Below, one piece after another: positions 39,683 to 48,673 of a stretch of DNA of 59,347 nucleotides. Every line of letters begins with the position of its first letter. Position 1 is the first letter of the stretch. The notes under the pieces were generated by a model. That model was not told the origin of the DNA. It ran no database searches and worked only from the letters and a program-made list of their open reading frames with translations. Source of the stretch: RCIO01 sp035555795 (GTDB lineage: Bacteria; Pseudomonadota; Alphaproteobacteria; Rhizobiales; Rhizobiaceae); NCBI GenBank assembly GCA_035555795.1, contig DATMGE010000068.1, positions 1 to 59,347 of the forward strand. Reading direction: 5' to 3'. The position numbers and the translations under genes are program-made.

Positions 39683-39946
39683 ATGATTACAGCGGCACAG
39701 ATGCGCGCGGCGCGCGCCCTTCTCGGCATCGACCAGATGCGCCTGGCCGAATTGTCCGGCGTTTCGCTGGCTACCATCCAGCGGATGGAAGCCAGCGAGG
39801 GAAATGTGCGCGGCGTGGTCGACACGCTGACCAAGGTGGTCGAGGCGCTGAATGCCGCCGGCATCGAACTCATCGGGGAGCAGCAGCGCAGCGAAAGCGG
39901 CGGCCGCGGTGTGCGGCTGCGCGATGCAGCCGGCCCGAAAGCATAG
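39683..39946 (+). CDS. XRE-family transcriptional regulator
   Basis: An 87-residue helix-turn-helix protein starting MITAAQMRAARALLGIDQMR-LAELSGVSLATIQRMEASEG. The recognition helix is followed by a short C-terminal LTKVVEALNAAGIELIGEQQ part. The frame is open 45 nt upstream, but ATG 39683 matches homologues that begin here. It precedes the SulP transporter gene by 160 bp and may regulate it. Confidence 0.85.
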   Translation: MITAAQMRAARALLGIDQMRLAELSGVSLATIQRMEASEGNVRGVVDTLTKVVEALNAAGIELIGEQQRSESGGRGVRLRDAAGPKA

Positions 39947-40059
39947 CCGCAGCGGCAACCGCCGACGTCACGCCGGCGCAGCCGCCTCCTTCTGGAGCTT
40001 TTTGCAGCCGGGCGGATTCACGCGGCGTCGCATGAATGCGGTCGAATCAAGGAGATAGG

Positions 40060-40089
40060 GCGATAGCCCGGATATGCCCCGGCTATCGC
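40060..40089 (+). promoter_or_regulatory. Stem-loop in the leader of the SulP gene
   Basis: Nine-base arms GCGATAGCC / GGCTATCGC enclose a 12-nt loop, ending 17 nt before the SulP start codon. It may fold in the 5' leader and affect initiation, or terminate upstream transcription. Confidence 0.45.
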
Positions 40090-40106
40090 TCCAGGATGGA
40101 AGACAG

Positions 40107-41801
40107 ATGACATTGGCCCAATCCGGCCCCGTTGGAGAGCGCCCCAGCTTCGCGGAGCTCTACACACCCAAGCTGGTAACCGTGCTGCGCGAGGGTTACG
40201 ACCTCGGCAAGCTGCGCGGCGACCTCGTCGCCGGGCTGACCGTCGCCATCGTGGCCCTGCCGCTGTCGATGGCAATCGCCATCGCCTCGGGCGTCTCGCC
40301 CGACCGGGGGCTCTATACCGCCATTGTCGGCGGCTTCCTCGTCTCTGCACTGGGCGGCAGCCGTTTCCAGATCGGCGGGCCGGCCGGCGCCTTCATCGTG
40401 CTGGTGCTCGCCACCGCACAGGCGCATGGCGTCGACGGCCTGATCCTGGCCACCATGATGGCCGGCGTCATCATGGTTGCGATGGGCTATGCGCGGCTGG
40501 GCAGCTTCATCAAGTTCATCCCCTATCCGGTGACGATCGGTTTCACCGCTGGCATCGCCGTCATCATCCTGGCGAGCCAGATCGGCGAGATGTTCGGCAT
40601 TGCGGTGCCCGGCGGCGAGCCGGGCGAGCTCTTGCCCAAGCTCGTCGCGCTGGCGCGGGCCGCGCCCACCTTCAGCCCCGCCACGCTCGGCATCGCGCTT
40701 TTGACCATCTGCGTCATCCTCGCGCTCAAGCGGGTGCGTCCCAACTGGCCGGGCATGCTGATCGCGGTTCTGGTCGCGTCGCTCGCCGCCGCCCTGTTGG
40801 CGCTGCCGGTCGCCACGATCGGTTCCAAGTTCGGCGGCATTCCCCGCATCCTGCCGGCACCGGCACTTCCCGACATCTCGCTGGAGCGGCTGACGACGCT
40901 GCTGCCGGCGGCAATCTCGTTTGCACTGCTGGGCGCCATCGAATCGCTGCTCTCGGCGGTCGTGGCGGACGGCATGACCGGCCGGCACCACCGTTCCAAT
41001 TGCGAACTCGTGGCGCAGGGTTTCGCCAATATCGGCTCGGCGCTGTTCGGCGGCTTCTGCGTCACCGGGACGATCGCGCGCACGGCGACCAATGTGCGCT
41101 CGGGCGCGCATGGACCCGTTTCCGGCATGGCGCATGCGCTCTTCCTGCTCGCCTTCATGATGCTGGCCGCGCCGCTGGCGAGCTATATCCCGCTGGCGGC
41201 GCTGGCCGGCGTGCTGGCCGTGGTCGCCTTCAATATGGTCGAGCGGAGCGCCTTTGCCGCGCTGCTGCGTTCCTCGCGGGGCGATGCGGCCGTGCTTCTC
41301 GTCACGCTCCTGCTGGTTGTCTTCCGCGACCTGACCGAGGGCATCGTTGTCGGCTTCGCGCTCGGCGCCATGCTGTTCATCCACCGCATGTCGCAGGCGG
41401 TGGCGCTGGAGGCCCACCAGCCGGTGCCGGGCGAGGACAGGCGCGACGAGGGCCTGCCCTACGACGCCCATGCGGCGAGCGATCCCGACGTGGTCGTCTA
41501 CAGATTGTCAGGGGCCTTCTTCTTCGGCGCCGCCGCAGCGGTGGGTGCCGCGCTCGACCGCATCGCCGACCGGCGCAAGAGCTTCATCCTCGATTTCGCC
41601 GCCGTACCCTTCCTCGATTCCACGGCAGCCAACATTGTCGAGCAGACGGCGCGAAACGCGAAGAGACAGGGCATCCGCTTCTTCGTCACCGGCGCGTCGC
41701 CCTCGGTGCGGCGCATGCTGATGACGCATGGCGTGCGCCCGCCGCATGTCGAATATCTCGGCACGATCGAAGAGGCGCGGACAGCGGCCGAAGGCGGCTG
41801 A
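40107..41801 (+). CDS. SulP family inorganic anion transporter
   Basis: A 564-residue permease with 12-14 helices. The Sulfate_transp signature GLTVAIVALPLSMAIAIASG-VSPDRGLYTAIVGGF (residues about 38-72) and QIGGPAGAFIVLVLATA are clear, and a cytoplasmic STAS domain covers residues about 445-560 (VVVYRLSGAFFFGAA, ILDFAAVPFLDSTAANIVEQ). Bacterial SulP proteins carry sulfate, bicarbonate or C4-dicarboxylate; the cargo is not clear here. Given the sulfur-scavenging genes elsewhere in the window, sulfate is possible but not shown. Confidence 0.92.
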   Translation: MTLAQSGPVGERPSFAELYTPKLVTVLREGYDLGKLRGDLVAGLTVAIVALPLSMAIAIASGVSPDRGLYTAIVGGFLVSALGGSRFQIGGPAGAFIVLVLATAQAHGVDGLILATMMAGVIMVAMGYARLGSFIKFIPYPVTIGFTAGIAVIILASQIGEMFGIAVPGGEPGELLPKLVALARAAPTFSPATLGIALLTICVILALKRVRPNWPGMLIAVLVASLAAALLALPVATIGSKFGGIPRILPAPALPDISLERLTTLLPAAISFALLGAIESLLSAVVADGMTGRHHRSNCELVAQGFANIGSALFGGFCVTGTIARTATNVRSGAHGPVSGMAHALFLLAFMMLAAPLASYIPLAALAGVLAVVAFNMVERSAFAALLRSSRGDAAVLLVTLLLVVFRDLTEGIVVGFALGAMLFIHRMSQAVALEAHQPVPGEDRRDEGLPYDAHAASDPDVVVYRLSGAFFFGAAAAVGAALDRIADRRKSFILDFAAVPFLDSTAANIVEQTARNAKRQGIRFFVTGASPSVRRMLMTHGVRPPHVEYLGTIEEARTAAEGG

Positions 41802-41805
41802 CGAA

Positions 41806-41833
41806 AAAAGGCCGGGATCGCTCCCGGCCTTTT
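41806..41833. terminator. Bidirectional intrinsic terminator between SulP and katG
   Basis: AAAAGGCCGGGA-TCGC-TCCCGGCCTTTT is a perfect 12-bp stem with A-rich and T-rich flanks. It lies between the convergent SulP and katG genes and can end both transcripts. Confidence 0.9.
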
Positions 41834-41856
41834 CTCATTTCGCTGTCGAGACAGGA

Positions 41857-44082
41857 TCAGGCTGCGAGATCGAAGCGATCCGCATTCATCACCTTGGTCC
41901 AGGCGGCGACGAAGTCCTTGACGAACTTGCCCTTGGCATCAGCGCTGCCATAGACCTCGGCCAGCGCACGCAGCTGCGAGTGCGAACCGAAGATGAGGTC
42001 GACGCGGGTCGCCGTCCACCTGGATTCGCCGGTCTTACGGTCGCGGCCTTCATAGACGCCTTCCTGGCCCTCGACCGGCTTCCATGCGGTCGCCATGTCG
42101 AGAAGGTTGACGAAGAAGTCGTTGGTCAGCACGCCGGGCGTCTGCGTGAACACGCCATGGCTCGAGCCGCCGGCATTCGCGCCGAGCACGCGCATGCCGC
42201 CCACCAGCACGGTCATTTCGGGCGCGGTCAGCGTCAGCAACTGCGCCTTGTCGACCAGCAGCTCTTCCGGCGAGGTGCTGAACCGCCGCCTCTGATAGTT
42301 GCGGAAGCCATCGGCGACCGGCTCCAGAACCGCGAAGGACTCGATATCGGTCTGCTCCTGCGAGGCATCCGTGCGGCCGGGCGTGAAGGGTACCTCGACG
42401 GCGTGACCCGCCTTGCTCGCAGCCTGCTCCACGCCGGCATTGCCCGCCAGCACGATCAGGTCGGCGAGCGACACCTTCTTGCCGCCGGCCTGCGCGGCGT
42501 TGAACTCCTGCTGCACCGCTTCCAGCTTCTGCAGCACGCTGGCGAGCTGCGCCGGCTGGTTGACGTCCCAGTCCTTCTGCGGGGCCAGTCGGATGCGCGC
42601 GCCATTGGCACCGCCGCGCCTGTCGGAACCGCGGAAGGTCGAGGCCGAAGCCCAGGCGGTGGCGACGAGATCGGAAACCGTGAGGCCGGTAGCGAGAATC
42701 TTCGCCTTCAGCGCCGCGGCGTCGCTCTCGTCGATCAGCATATGGTCGACATCCGGGACCGGGTCCTGCCAGATCAGTTCCTCGGCGGGAACCTCGGGGC
42801 CGAGATAGAGGCTGCGCGGACCCATGTCGCGATGGGTCAGCTTGAACCAGGCACGCGCGAAGGCATCGGCGAACAGGTCCGGATCCTCGAGGAACCGGCG
42901 GGCGATCTTCTCATAGGCCGGATCGGTCCGCAGCGCGATGTCGCTGGTCAGCATTGCCGGCGCGTGGCGCTTCGCCTTGTCATGCGCGTCCGGCACGGTG
43001 CTGGCGCCCATGCCATGCTTGGGGATCCACTGATGCGCACCTGCCGGGCTCTTCGTCAGTTCCCACTCATAGCCGAAGAGGTTCCAGAGGAAGTTGTTGG
43101 TCCACTTGGTCGGCGTCGTCGTCCAGGTCACTTCCAGGCCGCTGCCGATCGTGAAACCGGCATTGCCGGTGCCGAAGGTGTTGGCCCAGCCAAGCCCCTG
43201 ATGCTCGATATCGGCGGCTTCCGGCTCGGGGCCGACATGCGCGACATCGCCTGCGCCATGCGTCTTGCCGAAAGTGTGGCCGCCGGCGATGAGTGCAACG
43301 GTTTCCTCGTCATTCATCGCCATGCGGGCGAAGGTCTCGCGGATGTCGCGGGCCGAGGCCATCGGGTCGGGATTGGCGTTCGGGCCTTCCGGATTCACAT
43401 AGATCAGGCCCATCTGGACGGCGGCCAGCGGGTTTTCGAGGTCGCGCTCGCCCGAATAGCGCTTGTCGTCCAGCCAGACGTCCTCCTTGCCCCAATAGAC
43501 GGCTTCCGGCTCCCACACATCGGCGCGGCCGCCGGCGAAGCCGAAGGTCTTGAAGCCCATCGATTCCAGCGCAACGTTGCCGGTGAGGATCATCAGGTCG
43601 GCCCAGGAAATCCGGCTGCCGTATTTCTGCTTGATCGGCCAGAGCAGGCGGCGGGCCTTGTCGAGATTGACATTGTCCGGCCAGCTGTTGAGTGGCGCGA
43701 AACGCTGCTGTCCCTGGCCGGCGCCGCCGCGGCCGTCGGCGATGCGGTATGTGCCGGCGCTGTGCCAGGCCATGCGGATGAAGAATGGCCCGTAATGGCC
43801 GAAATCGGCCGGCCACCACTCCTGCGAATCCGTCATCAGCGCGCGAAGGTCGGTCTTCAGCGCCTCATAGTCGAGCTTCTTGAACTCTTCCGCATAGTCG
43901 AATGCCTCACCCATCGGGTCAGACAGAGACGAGTGCTGGTGAAGGGCCTTGAGATCGAGCTGGTTCGGCCACCAGTCGCGGTTCGAGCGCACGGTGGACG
44001 CAGCGATCGAGGCCCCATGCGCCACGGGGCACTTGGGCTCCGGCTTCGCTTCCGTGTTCTCGTTGACCTCTAGTGCATCCAT
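41857..44082 (-). CDS. katG: Catalase-peroxidase KatG
   Basis: A 741-residue bifunctional haem enzyme that removes hydrogen peroxide. The N-terminal catalytic half has RMAWHSAGTYRIADGRGGAG with distal Arg, Trp and His, and VQMGLIYVNPEGPNANPDPM with the Tyr of the Met-Tyr-Trp adduct, followed by MAMNDEETVALIAGGHTFGK with the proximal His. The C-terminal half is the degenerate duplicate. Length is standard. It is divergent from the OxyR-like regulator at 44266, the usual arrangement for peroxide-induced katG. Confidence 0.97.
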   Translation of the reverse strand: MDALEVNENTEAKPEPKCPVAHGASIAASTVRSNRDWWPNQLDLKALHQHSSLSDPMGEAFDYAEEFKKLDYEALKTDLRALMTDSQEWWPADFGHYGPFFIRMAWHSAGTYRIADGRGGAGQGQQRFAPLNSWPDNVNLDKARRLLWPIKQKYGSRISWADLMILTGNVALESMGFKTFGFAGGRADVWEPEAVYWGKEDVWLDDKRYSGERDLENPLAAVQMGLIYVNPEGPNANPDPMASARDIRETFARMAMNDEETVALIAGGHTFGKTHGAGDVAHVGPEPEAADIEHQGLGWANTFGTGNAGFTIGSGLEVTWTTTPTKWTNNFLWNLFGYEWELTKSPAGAHQWIPKHGMGASTVPDAHDKAKRHAPAMLTSDIALRTDPAYEKIARRFLEDPDLFADAFARAWFKLTHRDMGPRSLYLGPEVPAEELIWQDPVPDVDHMLIDESDAAALKAKILATGLTVSDLVATAWASASTFRGSDRRGGANGARIRLAPQKDWDVNQPAQLASVLQKLEAVQQEFNAAQAGGKKVSLADLIVLAGNAGVEQAASKAGHAVEVPFTPGRTDASQEQTDIESFAVLEPVADGFRNYQRRRFSTSPEELLVDKAQLLTLTAPEMTVLVGGMRVLGANAGGSSHGVFTQTPGVLTNDFFVNLLDMATAWKPVEGQEGVYEGRDRKTGESRWTATRVDLIFGSHSQLRALAEVYGSADAKGKFVKDFVAAWTKVMNADRFDLAA

Positions 44083-44265
44083 GTTCTTCTCCGATCAAAC
44101 CCCGAGCTCGGCTCGGCAAGCTGGTTCCGCAAGGCGCGAAGTGAAACGTTCCGGAAGATGCGGCGAGCAGCATGGCGCGCATGCAGTCTGGAACAGTTCC
44201 AAGGTAGAAAAGATAGGCAATAAACACAAATTGCGTTTGCTGTTCATATCCGATAATTTTTTCTT

Positions 44266-45168
44266 ATGATCCGGATGACCATACGCCAGATGCAATATTT
44301 CGAGGCCCTTGCGGAGACGCGCCATTTCGGCCGCGCCGCCGAGATGGCGGGCGTCACCCAACCGGCTCTTTCGGCACAAATCGCCGAAATGGAGGAGCGG
44401 CTTTCCTGCCGGCTTTTCGAGCGCGGCGGGCGCGAGGTGAGGCTCACCGAGGAGGCGCATATGATGCGCCCGCGCATCGAACGCATCCTGGCCGATATAC
44501 GCGACCTCGAAGCCGAGGCGCGCAAGGGCCGCGACGCCATGGTGGGCCGTTTCCGCCTCGGCATCATCCCCACTGTCGCGCCCTATTTCCTGCCGCGGAT
44601 CCTGCCCGCTTTGAAGGACCGCTTCCCGGACCTCCAGCCAGAGGTGCGCGAGGCCGTGACCGGTACACTGGTCGAGGAAACCATGGCCGGCCGGCTGGAC
44701 GGCTTCATCGCCGCCATGCCCGTTTCCCATCCGGGGCTGCACAGCGAGATGCTGTTCGAGGATCGTTTCATGCTTGCCGTGCCGGCCGATGACGAGAGCT
44801 TCGTCGCGCCGCCGGTGGCGCCGGAAAGCCCCGAGCTCGAAAGGCTGATGCTGCTGGAGGAAGGACATTGCATGCGCGAGCAGGCACTGGCGCTTTGCGG
44901 CTCGGTGCGGCCGAGCACGATGGCGAGCTATGGCGCCACCAGCCTCGCCACCCTGCTACAGATGGTTTCCCACGGGCTGGGCCTGACCCTGATTCCGGAA
45001 ATGGCGCTGACGGCGGGGCCGGCGCTGCCTGGCATCAAGGTGGTGCCCTTCGCCGAACCGCAGCCGGTCCGGCAAATCTGCCTCGCATGGCGGCATCGGA
45101 GCCTGCGCAACGAGGAATGCCACATCCTTTCCCGCCTCCTCGTGGATCTCGCTGCCGCGGCGGGCTAG
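44266..45168 (+). CDS. oxyR: OxyR-type LysR regulator
   Basis: A 300-residue LysR protein. The helix-turn-helix is HFGRAAEMAGVTQPALSAQI-AEMEERLSCRLFERG. The effector domain contains two cysteines nine residues apart in LMLLEEGHCMREQALALC (C202 and C211 from this start), matching the Cys199-Cys208 pair of E. coli OxyR that forms the peroxide-sensing disulfide. ATG 44275 is an alternative start. Its divergence from katG supports peroxide sensing. Confidence 0.93.
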   Translation: MIRMTIRQMQYFEALAETRHFGRAAEMAGVTQPALSAQIAEMEERLSCRLFERGGREVRLTEEAHMMRPRIERILADIRDLEAEARKGRDAMVGRFRLGIIPTVAPYFLPRILPALKDRFPDLQPEVREAVTGTLVEETMAGRLDGFIAAMPVSHPGLHSEMLFEDRFMLAVPADDESFVAPPVAPESPELERLMLLEEGHCMREQALALCGSVRPSTMASYGATSLATLLQMVSHGLGLTLIPEMALTAGPALPGIKVVPFAEPQPVRQICLAWRHRSLRNEECHILSRLLVDLAAAAG

Positions 45169-45183
45169 CGATCCATAAGCCGC

Positions 45184-46806
45184 TCACACGATGTGCGGGT
45201 CCTCCTTCAGCGGCATGTCGTCGCCCAGCGGAACCGTTTGGCGCTCGATCATCCGGTGCACGCGCGGCGGCCCGCGATGCAGTTGCGCCAGCACCCCCGT
45301 CGCCTCCATGTCGGCCTGCGTGCGGCGCTGGTGATGGCGTAAATATTCCACCCAGGTCGGAACATGGTAGCTTTCCGTCCAGACTTCCGGGTTTTCCAGA
45401 TCCCGCAGCAGCGCCCATTGCCGCGCCCCGTCCCGGATCCTGATGCGGCGGCGCTCGGCCATGACCGCCAGGAAGGCCGGGATGTTTTCCTGCGGGATCG
45501 TGTAGTCGACCATGATCATGATGGGTCCGCTGCGGGCCCTCAGGTCGAGGCGCAGCGCCGGCTCGCGGAACTGCTCCGCCGGGTCGAGATTGAGCGCGCC
45601 GAATTCCGGCATGCGGTAGCGGATTCCGATAAGCATGGTTGCCGCCAGCAGCACGCCCGACCCGAGCAGCGCCATTCCGGGACCGTAGCCGTCGGCCACC
45701 GCACCCCAGATCCAGCTGCCCATGGCCATGCCGCCGAACACCGCCATCTGGTAGAGCGACAGCGCGCGGCCCACGACCCAGCGCGGCGTCGAAAGCTGCA
45801 CCGTAACATTGAACAGCGACAGCGCCAGCACCCAGCATGCGCCGGCAGGCAGCAGCAGAAGAAGGCTGATCCAGACATTGCTGCTGAAGCCCAGCAGGAT
45901 GTTGCTCAGCCCGAAGCCGATGCAGGCGATCCGCACGATCCATTCATTGCTCAGCCGCATCCGCACGGCGCCATTGATGGCGCCGCCGATAATGGCCCCT
46001 ACCCCGAAGGCACCGAGCAGACCGCCATATGTCAGCGCGCCGCCGCCCACCAGTTCGCGGGCCACCAGCGGCAGCAGCGCGACCGCCGACACGGCGGCCA
46101 TGCCGAACAGGCAGGCGCGGACCATCACCTTCAGCAGGTTGGGTGACATCGAGACGTAGCGGAGGCCGGAGAAAACGGCATTGCCGAAGGTCTCGCGCGG
46201 CAGGAGGCGAGCCGGATAGGCCGGCTTCCAGCGCAGCAGCGCGACGATCAGCGCGACATAGCTGAGCGCGTTCACGAGGAAGGCGGTCGCCACGCCGGCC
46301 GCCGCGACGATGATGCCGCCGATGGCCGGGCCGACGCTGCGCATCAGGTTGAAACCCATCGCGTTCAGCGTCACGGCGGCGGGAAGATCGGCGCGCGGCA
46401 CGATATCGCCCATCGATGCCTGCCAGGGCGGATTGTGCAGCGCCGTACCGCAGCCGATGAGGAAGGTGAAGGCCAGCAGCAGCCAGGGCGTGATCCAGCC
46501 CATGAAGGCGAATGCGGCGAGCCCGGCCGAGACCACCATCATCATGATCTGGGCAAACAGCATGATGCGGCGGCGGTCGAAATTGTCGGCAAGCGCGCCC
46601 GAGGCAACCGAGAAGAGCATCACCGGCAGCGTGGTCGCACCCTGCACGAGCGCAACCATGGCGTGCGAATCCGTGATGGTGGTCATCATCCAGCCGGCGC
46701 CGACACCTTGGATCAGCGCACCGAGATTGGATACCAGCGTCGCGCCCCACAGCGCGCGGAAATTCCCGTGCTGGAACGGGGCGAAGGTCGATGCTCTCTG
46801 CGCCAA
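45184..46806 (-). CDS. MFS transporter (MFS_3, EntS-like) with C-terminal ABM-like domain
   Basis: A 540-residue protein. Residues 1-410 form a 12-helix MFS_3 transporter (FRALWGATLVSNLGALIQGV, DNFDRRRIMLFAQIMMM, CGTALHNPPWQASMGDIVPR). Residues about 425-525 resemble a soluble ABM/monooxygenase-like domain (PIMIMVDYTIPQENIPAFLA, VWTESYHVPTWVEYLRHHQR). This fusion is found in several proteobacterial exporters of the transmembrane-effector family. Substrate unknown; siderophore or drug export is possible. Confidence 0.86.
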   Translation of the reverse strand: MAQRASTFAPFQHGNFRALWGATLVSNLGALIQGVGAGWMMTTITDSHAMVALVQGATTLPVMLFSVASGALADNFDRRRIMLFAQIMMMVVSAGLAAFAFMGWITPWLLLAFTFLIGCGTALHNPPWQASMGDIVPRADLPAAVTLNAMGFNLMRSVGPAIGGIIVAAAGVATAFLVNALSYVALIVALLRWKPAYPARLLPRETFGNAVFSGLRYVSMSPNLLKVMVRACLFGMAAVSAVALLPLVARELVGGGALTYGGLLGAFGVGAIIGGAINGAVRMRLSNEWIVRIACIGFGLSNILLGFSSNVWISLLLLLPAGACWVLALSLFNVTVQLSTPRWVVGRALSLYQMAVFGGMAMGSWIWGAVADGYGPGMALLGSGVLLAATMLIGIRYRMPEFGALNLDPAEQFREPALRLDLRARSGPIMIMVDYTIPQENIPAFLAVMAERRRIRIRDGARQWALLRDLENPEVWTESYHVPTWVEYLRHHQRRTQADMEATGVLAQLHRGPPRVHRMIERQTVPLGDDMPLKEDPHIV

Positions 46807-46908
46807 AGTGCTGACTTCCTCAGGCCAAGGACGATCCGTAGCCTTATAGCACAGTCACATCACGCGAAGCTGGATTGTCCAGCCCCGCGGATCATCCTTT
46901 CGTCGCCC

Positions 46909-48411
46909 TCACATTCCGCCCGGATAGTTCGGGCTTTCGCGGGTGATCGTCACATCATGCGCATGGCTTTCGCGCAGGCCGGCGCTTGAAATGCGCACGA
47001 AGGTGGCCCGCTCGCGGAACTCGGCCAGGTTGGGCGCGCCGACATAGCCCATCGAGGCCTTGAGGCCGCCGACGAGTTGGTGCAGCACGCCGCCGACCGG
47101 ACCCTTGTAGGGCACCTGCCCTTCAATGCCCTCCGGCACCAGCTTCAGCGTGTCGCGCACTTCCGCCTGGAAGTAGCGGTCGGCCGAACCGCGCGCCATG
47201 GCGCCCACCGAGCCCATGCCGCGATAGGCTTTGAACGAGCGGCCCTGATGGAGATAGACCTCGCCGGGGCTTTCCTCCGTGCCGGCCAGCAGCGAGCCGA
47301 TCATGGCCGCGCGCGCGCCAGCGGCAAGCGCCTTGGCAAGGTCGCCGGAATATTTGATACCGCCATCGGCGATGATGGCAATGCCTGCCTTGTCGGCTTC
47401 CTCGGCGGCCGCCATCACGGCGGAAAGCTGCGGCACGCCGACGCCGGCCACCACGCGCGTGGTGCAGATCGAGCCCGGCCCGATGCCTATCTTGATTGTA
47501 TCGGCGCCCGCATCGATCAGCGCCTTCGTGCCATCGGCTGTCGCCACATTGCCGGCGATGATGCGCACCTGGTTGGAGAGCGTCTTGGCGCGGGTGACGG
47601 CGTCGAGCACGCGTTGCGAATGGCCGTGAGCGGTGTCGATCACCAGCAGGTCGACACCGGCATCGATCAGGCGCTCGGCCCGCTCGAAACCGTCCTCGCC
47701 GACGCTGGTGGCAGCTGCCACGCGCAGCCGGCCCTGCGAATCCTTCGCCGCATTGGGGTTGAGTTGCGACTTCTCGATATCCTTGACGGTGACCAGACCG
47801 ACGCAGCGGCCCTGACCGTCGACCACGAGCAGCTTCTCGATGCGATGCGAGTGGAGCAGGCGCTTGGCCTCCTCCTGGTTGACGTTCTCCGACACGGTGA
47901 CGAGGTTCTGATGCGTCATCAGCTCGCGCACCGGCTGCGCCGGATTGGAGGCGAAGCGCACGTCGCGATTGGTCAGGATGCCGATCAGCCTGCCGGTATT
48001 GTGGCCGCCGAGGCCGCCATTCTCGACCACGGGAATGCCGGAAATGCCGTGGGCGCGCATCAGCGCCTGCGCGTCGCCGAGCGTAGCGTCGGGGCCGATG
48101 GTGACCGGGTTCACCACCATGCCGCTCTCGAATTTCTTGACTTGCCGCACCTCCTCCGCCTGTTCCTCGGGCGTGAGGTTGCGGTGGATGACGCCGATGC
48201 CGCCGGCCTGCGCCATGGCGATTGCGAGACGCGATTCCGTCACCGTGTCCATTGCGGCGGAAAGGATCGGGATGTTGAGGTCGATGTCGCCGGCAATGCG
48301 GGTGGAGACGTCGGTCTGTCCCGGCATGACGGTTGAGTGGCCGGGCTGGAGCAGGACATCGTCGAACGTCAGCGCCTCGCGCCCGGTGACGGTTTCGATA
48401 ATCCTTGCCAT
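46909..48411 (-). CDS. guaB: Inosine-5'-monophosphate dehydrogenase
   Basis: A 500-residue TIM-barrel enzyme that oxidises IMP to XMP, the step before GuaA. The catalytic loop is GPGSICTTRVVAGVGVPQLS with the active Cys. Two CBS domains (residues about 95-220) interrupt the barrel (VNPVTIGPDATLGDAQALMR, LMTHQNLVTVSENVNQEEAK). The flap is YRGMGSVGAMARGSADRYFQ. ATG 48411 is chosen because MARIIETVTGREALTFDDVL matches the family N-terminus; the frame is open further upstream. Confidence 0.97.
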   Translation of the reverse strand: MARIIETVTGREALTFDDVLLQPGHSTVMPGQTDVSTRIAGDIDLNIPILSAAMDTVTESRLAIAMAQAGGIGVIHRNLTPEEQAEEVRQVKKFESGMVVNPVTIGPDATLGDAQALMRAHGISGIPVVENGGLGGHNTGRLIGILTNRDVRFASNPAQPVRELMTHQNLVTVSENVNQEEAKRLLHSHRIEKLLVVDGQGRCVGLVTVKDIEKSQLNPNAAKDSQGRLRVAAATSVGEDGFERAERLIDAGVDLLVIDTAHGHSQRVLDAVTRAKTLSNQVRIIAGNVATADGTKALIDAGADTIKIGIGPGSICTTRVVAGVGVPQLSAVMAAAEEADKAGIAIIADGGIKYSGDLAKALAAGARAAMIGSLLAGTEESPGEVYLHQGRSFKAYRGMGSVGAMARGSADRYFQAEVRDTLKLVPEGIEGQVPYKGPVGGVLHQLVGGLKASMGYVGAPNLAEFRERATFVRISSAGLRESHAHDVTITRESPNYPGGM

Positions 48412-48532
48412 GGCCAGTCCCTCACATCTCGGTTGTCGGGAAACGAACGGCCATCGCGGGGGCGGCCCCACGTCGACTCGTCATCTTCCCTTTCAGGATT
48501 GGCGCCGGCTGGTAACACGGATGCGACGGGAA

Positions 48533-48558
48533 GGAAAGCGGCACAGCCGCCGCTTTCC
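48533..48558. terminator. Hairpin between the RND pump gene and guaB
   Basis: Ten-base arms GGAAAGCGGC / GCCGCTTTCC enclose a six-base loop about 115 bp past the RND permease stop. The flanks lack a strong U-tract on either strand. Possible terminator for the pump operon. Confidence 0.5.
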
Positions 48559-48673
48559 CCGATTTCGTCGCCGGCCGGTGCACTTGGAGCATTTCCGCTT
48601 TTCATGGAAGCGCGGAACGCTCTCTACCCTTTGCCTTCACGCAAAACCGCTATGCACTTTTGCTGGAATTGCT

